64,000 nucleotides of DNA from Oxalobacteraceae bacterium. Lineage in GTDB: Bacteria; Pseudomonadota; Gammaproteobacteria; Burkholderiales; Burkholderiaceae_D. The stretch is taken from positions 248,001 to 312,000 of the forward strand of contig JAIXXN010000053.1 of assembly GCA_027490725.1 (NCBI GenBank), read 5' to 3'. The notes beneath the pieces are model-generated. The model worked only from the letters and a program-made list of their open reading frames with translations. It was not told the DNA's origin and did not search any database. Made by a program: the position numbers and the translations under genes. Of this stretch, positions 34,486 through 44,200 are shown one piece after another (positions within the stretch are counted from its first letter, which is position 1; every line of letters begins with the position of its first letter).

Positions 34486-36480
34486 ATGACTTCTACGCTC
34501 CCCACCACTCAAATGGCTAACGCGATCCGCGCGCTGGCAATGGACGCCGTCCAGAAGGCCAATTCCGGCCACCCGGGTATGCCGATGGGCATGGCTGAAA
34601 TCGCCGTTGCCCTGTGGAGTGGCCATTACAGCCACAACCCGGCCAACCCGAAATGGCTGAATCGCGACCGTTTCCTGCTGTCCAACGGCCACGGTTCGAT
34701 GCTGCATTATGCGCTGCTGCACCTGAGCGGTTACGCCGTGAGCATGGATGACATCAAGGCCTTCCGCCAGATGCATTCGAAAACCCCGGGTCACCCGGAA
34801 GTCGATATTACCCCGGGCGTGGAAACCACCACCGGCCCGCTGGGTCAGGGGATTGCCAACGCCGTCGGTATGGCGCTGTCGGAATACCTGCTGGCCAGCG
34901 AATTCAACAAGCCGGGCTTCCCGATTGTGGATCACTACACCTACGCTTTCCTGGGCGACGGCTGCCTGATGGAAGGTATTTCCCACGAAGTGTGCGCGCT
35001 GGCGGGCACCCTGGGTCTGAACAAACTGATCGCTCTGTACGATGACAACGGCATTTCCATCGACGGTAAAGTGGAAGGCTGGTTCACTGACGACACCCCG
35101 GCCCGTTTCGAAGCCTATGGCTGGAACGTGATCCGCGCGGTTGACGGTCACGACGTGGCTGCCGTCTCGGCGGCCATCGCTGCGGCCAAAACCGCTGGCA
35201 AGCCGACTCTGATCTGCTGCAAAACCATCATCGGTAAAGGTTCGCCGAATCTGCAAGGTGGCGACAAGGTGCACGGCGCGGCACTGGGCGATAAAGAAAT
35301 CGCTGCGGTACGCGAATACATCGGCTGGAGCTCGGCTCCGTTCGAGATCCCTGCCGACATCTACAGCGCCTGGGATGCCAAAGCTGCCGGCGCCCAGCGC
35401 GAAGCAGCCTGGACCACGCTGTTCAATGGCTATGCTGCCCAGTTCCCGGCTGAAGCTGCCGAACTGAGCCGTCGTATGGCCGGCGATCTGCCAGCCGGCT
35501 TCGATGCGGCACTGGCTGCCGGTATCGCCAGCTGCGTCGAGAAGAAAGAAAACATCGCTACCCGTAAAGCCAGCCAGAACGCGATTCAGGCACTGGCACC
35601 GGTGCTGCCGGAATTCCTCGGCGGTTCGGCCGACCTGACCGGCTCCAATCTGACCAACTGGAAAGAGTGCGTTGCCGTGCGTTCCGGTCAGCCGGGCAAC
35701 CACATCAACTACGGTGTGCGCGAATTCGGTATGTCGGCCATCATGAATGGCGTGACCCTGCACGGTGGTTACATCCCGTTCGGCGCGACCTTCCTGACCT
35801 TCTCCGATTACAGCCGCAATGCGCTGCGCATGGCTGCCCTGATGAAGCTGCGTTCGATCTTCGTGTTCACCCACGATTCGATCGGTCTGGGCGAAGACGG
35901 CCCGACCCACCAGTCGGTCGAGCACATTTCCTCGATGCGTCTGATCCCGAATCTGGACAACTGGCGTCCATGCGACAGCGTCGAATCGATGGTGGCGTGG
36001 GGTGCTGCAGTACAACGTAAAAACGGCCCGTCGACGTTGATCTTCTCGCGTCAGAACCTGCCGTATCAGGAGCGTTCGGCCCAGCAAGTGGCCGATATCG
36101 CCCGCGGTGGCTATGTGCTGAGCGATGCAGCCGATGCCAAAGTAGCGCTGATCGCTACCGGTTCGGAAGTGGAACTGGCAGTTGCTGCTGCCGCTGCGCT
36201 GGCCGCAGAAGGCATTCCGGCCCGTGTGGTGTCGATGCCATCGACCGATGTATTTGACCGTCAGGACGCCGCTTACAAGGCCAGCGTTCTGACCCGGGGC
36301 TTGCCACGCGTGGCAATCGAAGCTGGCGTGACCGATTTCTGGTACAAGTACGTCGGTCTGGAAGGCGCAGTAGTCGGCATCGATACCTTCGGTGAATCGG
36401 CTCCGGCAGGCGTGCTGTTCAAGCATTTTGGCTTCACGGTGGAAAACGTCGTGGCCCAAGTCAAAGCAGTGATTGCATAA
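34486..36480 (+). CDS. tkt: Transketolase
   Basis: A 664-residue protein, full family length. The thiamine-diphosphate motif [18 protein letters not shown] is near 160, the substrate region has [17 protein letters not shown] at the start, and the pyrimidine domain carries [18 protein letters not shown] ([18 protein letters not shown]). It moves two-carbon ketol units in the pentose phosphate pathway. It is followed 76 bp later by gap on the same strand, a common arrangement in betaproteobacteria. Codon use suggests high expression. A triple 11-bp repeat begins at its last codons. Confidence 0.97.
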   Translation: MTSTLPTTQMANAIRALAMDAVQKANSGHPGMPMGMAEIAVALWSGHYSHNPANPKWLNRDRFLLSNGHGSMLHYALLHLSGYAVSMDDIKAFRQMHSKTPGHPEVDITPGVETTTGPLGQGIANAVGMALSEYLLASEFNKPGFPIVDHYTYAFLGDGCLMEGISHEVCALAGTLGLNKLIALYDDNGISIDGKVEGWFTDDTPARFEAYGWNVIRAVDGHDVAAVSAAIAAAKTAGKPTLICCKTIIGKGSPNLQGGDKVHGAALGDKEIAAVREYIGWSSAPFEIPADIYSAWDAKAAGAQREAAWTTLFNGYAAQFPAEAAELSRRMAGDLPAGFDAALAAGIASCVEKKENIATRKASQNAIQALAPVLPEFLGGSADLTGSNLTNWKECVAVRSGQPGNHINYGVREFGMSAIMNGVTLHGGYIPFGATFLTFSDYSRNALRMAALMKLRSIFVFTHDSIGLGEDGPTHQSVEHISSMRLIPNLDNWRPCDSVESMVAWGAAVQRKNGPSTLIFSRQNLPYQERSAQQVADIARGGYVLSDAADAKVALIATGSEVELAVAAAAALAAEGIPARVVSMPSTDVFDRQDAAYKASVLTRGLPRVAIEAGVTDFWYKYVGLEGAVVGIDTFGESAPAGVLFKHFGFTVENVVAQVKAVIA

Positions 36481-36505
36481 ATACTGCATAAATATTGCAT
36501 AAGCA
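36473..36505 (+). repeat. Three tandem 11-bp repeats at the tkt stop codon
   Basis: TTGCATAAATA, CTGCATAAATA and TTGCATAAGCA follow each other without gap. The first contains the tkt TAA stop codon and the others repeat a stop-like TAA. They lie in the tkt-gap spacer, 51 bp before the gap start. Confidence 0.85.
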
Positions 36506-36556
36506 CCGTAAAACTAAAGCAGTTGCACCACCTACTTTTCTACTCAGGAGCATAGT

Positions 36557-37567
36557 ATGACGATTAAAGTTGCAATCAATGGCTACGGCCGCATCGGCCG
36601 CAATGTACTGCGTGCGTTCTACGAAGGCGGTAAGAAACAGGATATCCAGATCGTGGCAATTAACGATCTGGGTGATGCCAAGTCGAATGCTCACCTGACC
36701 CGCTACGATACGGCCCACGGTAAATTCCCTGGCACCGTGACGGTAGACGGCGACAATATGATCGTGAACGGCGATGTGATTCGCGTGTTCGCACAGCGCA
36801 ACCCTGCGGAAATTCCATGGGGCGATCTGGGCGTGGACGTGGTGCTGGAATGCACCGGCTTCTTCACCACCAAGGAAAAAGCTTCGGCTCACCTGAAGGG
36901 CGGCGCCAAGAAAGTCATCATTTCGGCACCGGGCGGTAAAGATGTCGACGCGACCATCGTGTACGGCGTCAACCAGCACGTGCTGAAATCGACCGACACC
37001 GTGATCTCGAACGCATCGTGCACCACCAACTGCCTGGCCCCGCTGGTCAAGCCACTCAACGACGCGATCGGCGTGGAAACCGGTCTGATGACCACCGTGC
37101 ACGCTTATACCAACGATCAGGTACTGTCCGACGTGATGCACGAAGATCTGCGTCGCGCCCGTTCGGCCACCATGAGCATGATCCCGACCAAAACCGGCGC
37201 TGCTGCCGCGGTAGGTCTGGTGCTGCCTGAACTGAACGGCAAGCTCGATGGTTTCGCGATCCGCGTTCCAACCATCAACGTGTCGCTGGTCGACCTGTCG
37301 TTCATCGCCAAGCGCGACACCACCGTGGAAGAAGTTAATGCTCTGATGAAAGCGGCTGCTGAAGGCGCCCTGAAAGAAGTGCTGACCTATCAGACCGAAC
37401 CGCTGGTCTCGATCGACTTCAACCACAACCCGGCCTCGTCGAACTTCGATTCGACCCTGACCAAAGTGTCGGGCCGTCTGGTCAAAGTATCGTCGTGGTA
37501 TGACAATGAGTGGGGCTTCTCGAACCGCATGCTGGACACCACCGTGGCACTGATGACCGCGAAGTAA
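36557..37567 (+). CDS. gap: Glyceraldehyde-3-phosphate dehydrogenase, type I
   Basis: A 336-residue GAPDH: NAD-binding [14 protein letters not shown] at the start, catalytic Cys155 in [13 protein letters not shown], and [12 protein letters not shown] at the end. It oxidises glyceraldehyde-3-phosphate in glycolysis and works in reverse for gluconeogenesis. Aspartate after the Rossmann strand (AINDLGD) suggests NAD preference. It has a ribosome site AGGAG, lies downstream of tkt and ends at a strong terminator. Codon use is of the highly expressed type. Confidence 0.97.
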   Translation: MTIKVAINGYGRIGRNVLRAFYEGGKKQDIQIVAINDLGDAKSNAHLTRYDTAHGKFPGTVTVDGDNMIVNGDVIRVFAQRNPAEIPWGDLGVDVVLECTGFFTTKEKASAHLKGGAKKVIISAPGGKDVDATIVYGVNQHVLKSTDTVISNASCTTNCLAPLVKPLNDAIGVETGLMTTVHAYTNDQVLSDVMHEDLRRARSATMSMIPTKTGAAAAVGLVLPELNGKLDGFAIRVPTINVSLVDLSFIAKRDTTVEEVNALMKAAAEGALKEVLTYQTEPLVSIDFNHNPASSNFDSTLTKVSGRLVKVSSWYDNEWGFSNRMLDTTVALMTAK

Positions 37568-37584
37568 TCGTTCGCGCATCCCAC

Positions 37585-37620
37585 AAAAAAGCCTGCCGGC
37601 GCAAACCGGCAGGCTTTTTT
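37585..37620 (+). terminator. Rho-independent terminator of gap
   Basis: Perfect 15-bp arms starting AAAAAAGCCTGCCGG (37585-37599, 37606-37620) with a 6-nt loop and a terminal T run. The A-rich left arm means it could also work on the opposite strand. Confidence 0.95.
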
Positions 37621-37654
37621 GTTGCCTGGTGTGGGGACCGCGCCCTTAGTCTCG

Positions 37655-37723
37655 AGCTCGTGTCCGGATGTCGGATCTGACCCCGGTCTTGACCCCCGGT
37701 CTTGACCCGCGGTCTTGACCCCG
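37655..37723. repeat. Family A repeat copy plus three 13-bp GGTCTTGACCC units
   Basis: 37655-37686 is identical over 32 bp with the right copy at 4631-4662. It runs into three tandem 13-bp units, GGTCTTGACCCCC, GGTCTTGACCCGC and GGTCTTGACCCCG (37685-37723). The block lies between gap and the cache-domain gene, which converge here. Confidence 0.85.
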
Positions 37724-37726
37724 GGT

Positions 37727-38188
37727 TTATTTGTAGATGCCGGAGCCAACCAGCACGTCGTCGACTTTTTCGATGTAGCCGGATTTGGCTTCGACGGATT
37801 TGGTCACCGGATTCGGCCATTTGAAGTCGACCCAGCCTTTGCCTTTGGTTTTGGCCAGTTCGACCATTTCTTTGATCATCAGCTTGCCTTCGTTGTCGGT
37901 CATGCCGATCAGGGGCTTGCCGACCATTTTAGGGTTGTTGCCGTGGGCGACGGCGACGCCGTTCATATCGTAGACGTAGATGTACAGGTCGCGGTTGTGA
38001 AAGGTGCTGTTGGCCGGGTCGGAAATGGCGGCGAAGGCTTTTTCTTTGCCGTCGGACTTGATCAAGGACACGGCTTTTTTGACCATGGCGATGGCTTCGT
38101 CTGGCGTGCCTTTATCGGCAGCGCTGCTGTAGGCGCTCATGGCAAACAGGCTCAGGCCCAGTGTGGTGGCGCGCAGGAATGCTTTCAT
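37727..38188 (-). CDS. Secreted single-cache-domain protein
   Basis: A 153-residue protein from the ATG complement at 38186-38188 (MKAFLRATTLGLSLFAMSAYSSAADK), with a signal peptide cut near SSA-AD. The mature part looks like a stand-alone cache sensor domain: DEAIAMVKKAVSLIKSDGKEKAFAAI, DLYIYVYDMNGVAVAHGNNPKMVGK, WVDFKWPNPVTKSVEAKSGYIEKVDD. Such domains bind small ligands in chemoreceptors; as a free periplasmic protein its partner is unknown. It ends at the family A repeat block. Confidence 0.82.
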   Translation of the reverse strand: MKAFLRATTLGLSLFAMSAYSSAADKGTPDEAIAMVKKAVSLIKSDGKEKAFAAISDPANSTFHNRDLYIYVYDMNGVAVAHGNNPKMVGKPLIGMTDNEGKLMIKEMVELAKTKGKGWVDFKWPNPVTKSVEAKSGYIEKVDDVLVGSGIYK

Positions 38189-38323
38189 GTGGTTTCTCCT
38201 CATATTATGGTGATGCAGGCGCGATGCCCCGGTCCGGTATGGTCCTCGGCTGGCGCCTGCATTGCGATCAAGTGTAGAGTATCAGCGTGCAGTAGGCGAG
38301 TGCTTGTGTTGCTGTGTTGTAAT

Positions 38324-41092
38324 TCATGACGCGAAAATTTCCTGCCATAAGGCGGACACCGACGCAGCATGGTGGGCCACTTGCGCCGGTTCGACGCGTG
38401 CCAGATCCTGACCCTGCAAGCGCAGCTGGTGCTGCAGTTTGCGTAACTGTCGGTAAGCATCGGCCACCTCGGCAGCACGGCTCGCCGGGATCAGTCCCAG
38501 CTCGCCAAACATGCGCAGCAGGGCGATGTTGCCGGCGTTGGCGGTCAGTTGCGGATAGGTGGCCGCATGCTGCAGTACCAGGAACTGGACGATGAATTCG
38601 ATGTCGATCATGCCGCCCGGATCCTGCTTCAGATCGAACAAGGCGCTGTGGTTGGGTTTGGCATCCATCATGCGTTTGCGCATCGCGATGACTTCCTGGC
38701 GCAGCGGCCCGTCGGCCGGACGTGGCTGGCGCAGCACGGCTTCGCGGATCGCGTCGAAGCGCTGGCCGATGCCGGTGTCGCCCGCGCAGAAGCGGGCCCG
38801 TGTCAGGGCCTGATGCTCCCAGGCCCAGGCGGCATTGTTCTGGTACTTCTCGAAGGCCGACAGGGTCGATACCAGCATGCCGCTGGCGCCGTCGGGACGC
38901 AGTGCGGTGTCGATGTCGAACAGGATGCCGGCCGAGGTGTGGGTGGTCATCCAGGTGATGAAGCGCTGCGCCAGTTTGGCGTACTGGGGCGGGGCTTCCT
39001 GGTCCGTGTCGTCGTACAGGAAGATCACGTCGAGGTCGGAGACGTAGCCGAGTTCCTTGCCGCCCAGCTTGCCGTAAGCGATGACGGCAAATTGCGGCAC
39101 CTCGCGGTGGCGCGTAGCGATGGTCTGCCAGATCGCGCTGATGGCGGCGGCGACGATGGTGTCGGCCAGCGCCGACAGGTGGTCGGCCAGTTTTTCGACC
39201 GTCAGATCGCCGGCCAGATCCTGGGCCAGCAGGTGGAACAGCTGGGCGTGATGGGTTTCACGCAGGATGTCCATCTGGCGCTCCGTATCGCTCGGGTCGG
39301 CGGCCAGCTGGCGCTGCAGGTCGGCAGCCACGGCGGCAGCGTCAAATTCGGCCGTGCGCAGCCTTCCGTCGAGCAGTTCGTCGAGCAGGATAGGGTGCTG
39401 GCTGAGGAATTTGGCGGCCCAGCCACTCGCGTGCATCATGCCGATCACCCGCGCCAGGGCGTGCGGGTATTCGGTCAGCAGCGACAGGTAGGCGGAGCGG
39501 CGCGCGATGGTTTCCAGAAAATCGAGTAGCCGGCCCAGCGTGGCTTGCTGGTTGCCGCCGCTGGTTTCGCAGGAACACTGGATGATCAGCGGCAGGGCCA
39601 GATTGACCAGCCCCAGCAGACGGTCGCGGCTGGCTTCCGGCAGCGATTGCAGACGCGGTGCCTGCCAGGTGGCGATCAGGCGTCGCGCGGCGCCCTCGGC
39701 GTCGTCGAAGCCCAGCGCGGCAAAGCGCGCCACCATGGCTTCGCGGTTATCCGGATCGGCACATTCGTGGCTGACCTGCGGGTTGAGTTCGTTGTCATTG
39801 CCACGGCTGCCGCTGCTCTTGTCGGAAAACATTTCGTCGAACTGGCCGGCGACGAACTGGCGGTGCGCTTCGAGCTGGGTCAGCAGGGTGGCGGTGTCGG
39901 CCAGTCCCATCATTTGCGCTACCAGCAGGCGGTCGGCATCGCTGGCGGGCAGGGTGTGGGTCTGGGCGTCGTCCAGATATTGCAGGCGGTGTTCCAGATT
40001 GCGCAGGAAGGTGTAGGAGGCCAGCAACTGGTAGACGATGGCGTGGCTGAGCAGGCCTTTTTCGGCAATGATACGCAAGGTGATGCGGGTCGAGCGGTCG
40101 CGCAGGGCGGCATCGCGGCCGCCGCGGATCAGCTGGAAAACCTGCGCCAGAAACTCGATTTCGCGGATCCCGCCACGGCCCAGCTTGACGTTGTTGCTGC
40201 GGTCCGGGTGCAGGCGTTCCTGCCGGTTCACTTCGGCGCGGATCTGCGCATGCATATTGCGGATCGCGTCGATCACGCCGAAGTCCAGATAGCGGCGGAA
40301 CACGAAGGGGCGCACGATGGCGTCGAGTGCAGCGATGTCTTCCGCGTCACCGGTCACGGCACGCGCTTTGACCCAGGCGTAGCGTTCCCATTCGCGGCCC
40401 TGTACGATCAGATACTGTTCCACCATGTTCAGGCTGCACGCCAGCGGGCCGGAATTACCGTTTGGACGCAGCGCCATGTCGACCCGGAAGGTGAAACCGT
40501 CTTCGGTAATTTCGGACAGGGCGGCGATCAGGCGTTTGCCAAGGCGGATGAAGAATTCGTGGTTGGACAGGCTGCGCTGGCCCGCTGCGCTGGCGACACT
40601 GTCACCGTCTTCCGGATAGACGAAAATCAGGTCGATATCGGACGAGACATTGAGCTCGCCGCCACCCTGTTTGCCCATGCCGAGCACGATCAGTTGCTGC
40701 GCGCGGCCCGAGTCGCGCCCGGTCGGTACGCCGTGCGCGGCGACCATTTCCGGCATCAGTTCGGCCAGATGGCGGGTGATGGCAAAATCGGCAAAGTGCG
40801 TCATGCAGCTGACCACTTCGGCCAGATTGGCCTGACCGGCCAGATCGCGCCGGATCAGCACGTTCACCAGCAGATTGCGCAGCTGGCGCATGGCGCGGCC
40901 CAGCGGTAGGGGCGGACGGGCCGGGTCGGGCTGGCGCAGTTGCTGGAGTTGCAGGTCCAGATCAAGCTGGTCGAGCGCCGTGTGCGCCAGGGCGTCGGAC
41001 TGGGCGGCGCGCTCGGGCGCGGCGGCCAGCCAGCGCTGGTAGAAACGTGAGACGGTGGGGGCGGGTGATGAGACAGGCTGTGGTGCAATCAT
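38324..41092 (-). CDS. glnE: Glutamine synthetase adenylyltransferase/adenylyl-removing enzyme
   Basis: A 922-residue bifunctional enzyme with two nucleotidyltransferase domains. The N-terminal one has GGGELNVSSDIDLIFVY near 143-159, and the C-terminal one YGKLGGKELGYVSDLDVIFLYDD near 665-690; both have the GS-like and DxD residues. Each half is followed by a helical regulatory domain. It adds AMP to, or removes it from, the regulatory Tyr of GlnA (Tyr400 in this window's glnA) in response to PII. Length matches the family. The gene stands alone between unrelated genes. Confidence 0.96.
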   Translation of the reverse strand: MIAPQPVSSPAPTVSRFYQRWLAAAPERAAQSDALAHTALDQLDLDLQLQQLRQPDPARPPLPLGRAMRQLRNLLVNVLIRRDLAGQANLAEVVSCMTHFADFAITRHLAELMPEMVAAHGVPTGRDSGRAQQLIVLGMGKQGGGELNVSSDIDLIFVYPEDGDSVASAAGQRSLSNHEFFIRLGKRLIAALSEITEDGFTFRVDMALRPNGNSGPLACSLNMVEQYLIVQGREWERYAWVKARAVTGDAEDIAALDAIVRPFVFRRYLDFGVIDAIRNMHAQIRAEVNRQERLHPDRSNNVKLGRGGIREIEFLAQVFQLIRGGRDAALRDRSTRITLRIIAEKGLLSHAIVYQLLASYTFLRNLEHRLQYLDDAQTHTLPASDADRLLVAQMMGLADTATLLTQLEAHRQFVAGQFDEMFSDKSSGSRGNDNELNPQVSHECADPDNREAMVARFAALGFDDAEGAARRLIATWQAPRLQSLPEASRDRLLGLVNLALPLIIQCSCETSGGNQQATLGRLLDFLETIARRSAYLSLLTEYPHALARVIGMMHASGWAAKFLSQHPILLDELLDGRLRTAEFDAAAVAADLQRQLAADPSDTERQMDILRETHHAQLFHLLAQDLAGDLTVEKLADHLSALADTIVAAAISAIWQTIATRHREVPQFAVIAYGKLGGKELGYVSDLDVIFLYDDTDQEAPPQYAKLAQRFITWMTTHTSAGILFDIDTALRPDGASGMLVSTLSAFEKYQNNAAWAWEHQALTRARFCAGDTGIGQRFDAIREAVLRQPRPADGPLRQEVIAMRKRMMDAKPNHSALFDLKQDPGGMIDIEFIVQFLVLQHAATYPQLTANAGNIALLRMFGELGLIPASRAAEVADAYRQLRKLQHQLRLQGQDLARVEPAQVAHHAASVSALWQEIFAS

Positions 41093-41291
41093 GTTGGGCA
41101 GTATCCTGGGCGGTATCCTGATGAGTAGCGGGCTCCCTTAGGAGCCGTAACGACATGTAAAACTGGTACGACAAGTGCCGGGCGAACAGTGTGCCGGGCC
41201 GGGCATAAGGTAGAATGACCGCGCTGGCACCACCGTGCGGCTTCGAGTGTAGCGATTTATTTGATGCATGGCCTGATTTATTAGCTTATTG

Positions 41292-44200
41292 ATGCAAAAA
41301 CAAGATGAGGAAACTGTGGCAGGCGAGGGCTATCTGGCGACGCGCTGGCATCGGCTGACTGCGTTCTATCGCTTTTGCAATCTGGCCAGCCATCATGTGC
41401 TGGGCTTTGCCGTCAAGCTGGGCTTGCTGCTGTATTTCGCCTTTGCCATTCTGTTCCTGACCCTGCGCTATGCGGTGCTGCCGAATATCGACCATTACAA
41501 GGGTGATATCGAGCGGCTGGCCAGTCGCGCGGTGGGTAATCCGGTGGCGATTGCGCGCGTGTATGCCTCCTGGCATGGGCTGCGACCTTCCTTATTCCTT
41601 GGCGACGTGGTGCTGCATGATGGCGCCGGTCAGCCGGCGCTGACGCTGCCCAGCGTTGCCGCGACACTGTCGTGGTGGAGCGTGCTGGCGGGCGAAGTAC
41701 GCTTCCAGTCGCTGGAGCTGGTAAGGCCCGACCTGAGCGTGCAGCGCGATGCACAGGGCCGCCTGATTGTGGCTGGTTTGACTATCGACCTGAGCAGCCC
41801 TGGCGATGGCAAGGGCGCCGACTGGTTGCTGGCGCAGCGCGAAATCGTGATACGCGAAGGCCGCGTGCAGTGGCTCGACCAGCAACGTCAGGCACCGCTG
41901 CTGGCGCTGGAGGGCGTACAGGTAGTGTTGCGTAACCAGTGGCTGCACCATCAGCTGGCCGTACGCGCCACCCCGCCGGCAGCACTGGCCGCGCCCCTCG
42001 ATGTGCGCGCTGATTTCACGCATCCGGCGTTTGGCGCGCGCGTCTCGAATCTGTCGATGTGGAAGGGCGAGTTCTACGCCGAACTACGCAACACCGATCT
42101 GCCGGTCTGGAAGACCTGGCTCGATTTCCCCTTCGAACTGCATAGCGGTGGCGGTTCGCTGCGCGCCTGGCTGGGCATCGACCAGTCGCGCCTGACCGGC
42201 TTCACGGCCGATCTGGCACTGAATAATGTGTCGGCGGTACTGGGCAAGGAATTGCCGCTGCTGGACTTGCGGCAGTTGAGTGGCCGGGTCGCGGCACAGG
42301 AAGAATTACCGGCCGGCCTGCCGATGGTGGTGGGCGCGGCCAAGGGTAAGGCGGGTTCCGGCTTCGGTGCGCTCGGTCATACCATCGAGCTCAGCAATCT
42401 GACCCTGACCACCCCGGACGGCTTCGTGATGGCGCCTACCTCGCTGTCGGAACGGTATGTGGCCGCCAGTGGCGCGAAACCGGAGCAGACCATCGTGCGC
42501 GCCGCCCAGCTGGACCTGCAAAGCATGGCCGGGCTGGCCGAGCGGCTGCCGCTGACGGCGCACCAGCGCCAGTTGCTGGCCGATTTTGCCCCGCGTGGCC
42601 GCTTGCAGAATTTTTCCGCCGAATGGCAGGGCGCCTATCCGGCCCTGCAGTCCTACCGCATCAAAGGCGATCTGGTCGCGCTGGGCCTGAAGCCGCAGCC
42701 GCCCCGTCCCGGTCAGCCGAAATCGGCGCGTGGTCCGGCGATTGCGGCCATGCCGGCGATACCCGGTTTCGAAAATCTGAGCGGCGCGATCGATGCGACC
42801 GAACAGGGTGGTAGCTTTAGTCTGGCCTCGCAGCAGCTGGTGCTGCAGATGCCCGCTTATTTCAGCGCCCCGACGATGCCGTTCGAGCACCTGAATCTGA
42901 AAGCGCGCTGGAGTTTCGAGCGCGACAATATGCTGCTGTTGCAGGTCGATAGTCTGGACTTTCTCCAGCAGGGCATGAGCGGCACCTTGCAGGGCAGCCA
43001 CCGGATGCCGCTGACAGGCAAGGGCATGGGCACGGTGGACTTTACCGGCACCCTGAACAACTTTCAGCTGAACCGCATCGATAGTTATCTGCCGATGCAG
43101 ACCCCGCATGATTTGCGGGCCTGGCTGAGCGGCGCACTGGAAGGCGGCGTGGCCAATGATGTAACGCTGCGTCTGCGTGGCGATCTGGCCCATTTCCCCT
43201 TCCATGGCGAGAGCGGCGCGGAGCGCAATCGTGGCGAGTTCCGGGTGGCTGGCAAGCTCACCGAGGGCAAGCTCAATTACGCACCGGGCGAATATCTGCA
43301 CGACGGTAAAGAGGCGGGCAAAGATGGTAAACCGCTGCCGCTGTGGCCGCAGGCCGAACATATCAAGGGCAGTTTCGTGTTTGACCGGGCGCGCATGGAA
43401 ATCCGCGGCGATACGGCCACCACGGGTGGCGTGGCGCTGAGCGGTGTGAAAGCCGTGGTGGCCAATCTGGACTCCCACGATGCCATGCTCGAGATCGACG
43501 GCAATGCCGCTGGCCCGATGGCAGAATTCCTCAAATATGTGGCGGCCAGTCCGGTGCTGGAATGGATCTCGCACTTCACCGATGAGACGCTGGCCACCGG
43601 CAATGCGAAACTGGGGCTGAAGCTGCATCTGCCACTGTCGCATCTGATCGATGCCAAGGTGCAGGGCGTGCTGCAATTGCAGAACAATGAAATCACCCTG
43701 ATGAATGATCTGCCGCCAGTCCAGGGCGCGCAGGGCAAGATCGAATTCAATGAGCGCGGCGTCAATCTGAACCAGCTGTCCGGCAATTTCCTCGGCGGGC
43801 CGGTGGCGATTACGGGCGGCAGTCAGCGTGACAATGCGATTGTCGTCAAACTCGCTGGCACCCTGAGTGCCGAGGGTTTCCGCAAGCATTACGCGGCGCC
43901 CGCCATGCAGCGACTGGCCAGCCATTTCAGTGGTGCCACCCGCTACACGGGCAGCGTGACGGCGCGCGACCATCAGGTGGTGGTGGCGGTCGATTCCACC
44001 CTGAGCGGGCTGGCGGTGGATCTGCCGGCGCCGCTGCACAAGAGCGCTAGCGAGGCCTTGCCGTTGCGCTTTGTGCTGAACAGCGCTCTGACGCCCGATA
44101 GCGGCGGCGCCCTGCATGATGAGATGCGGATTAATCTCGGCAATAATGTTGGCAATAGCGCTGGCAATAGCGCGGGTAATACCGCGGGCAGCCCCATCGC

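Noticed and set aside
34252..36489. Extension of the rsmE frame upstream through the tkt region
   Set aside because: The sequence before MPRFYLPQP has no RsmE similarity and is antisense to tkt; the normal RsmE length is reached from 34251.
37685..37723. 13-bp tandem units considered as a CRISPR remnant
   Set aside because: Units are too short, contiguous without spacers, and no cas genes are present.
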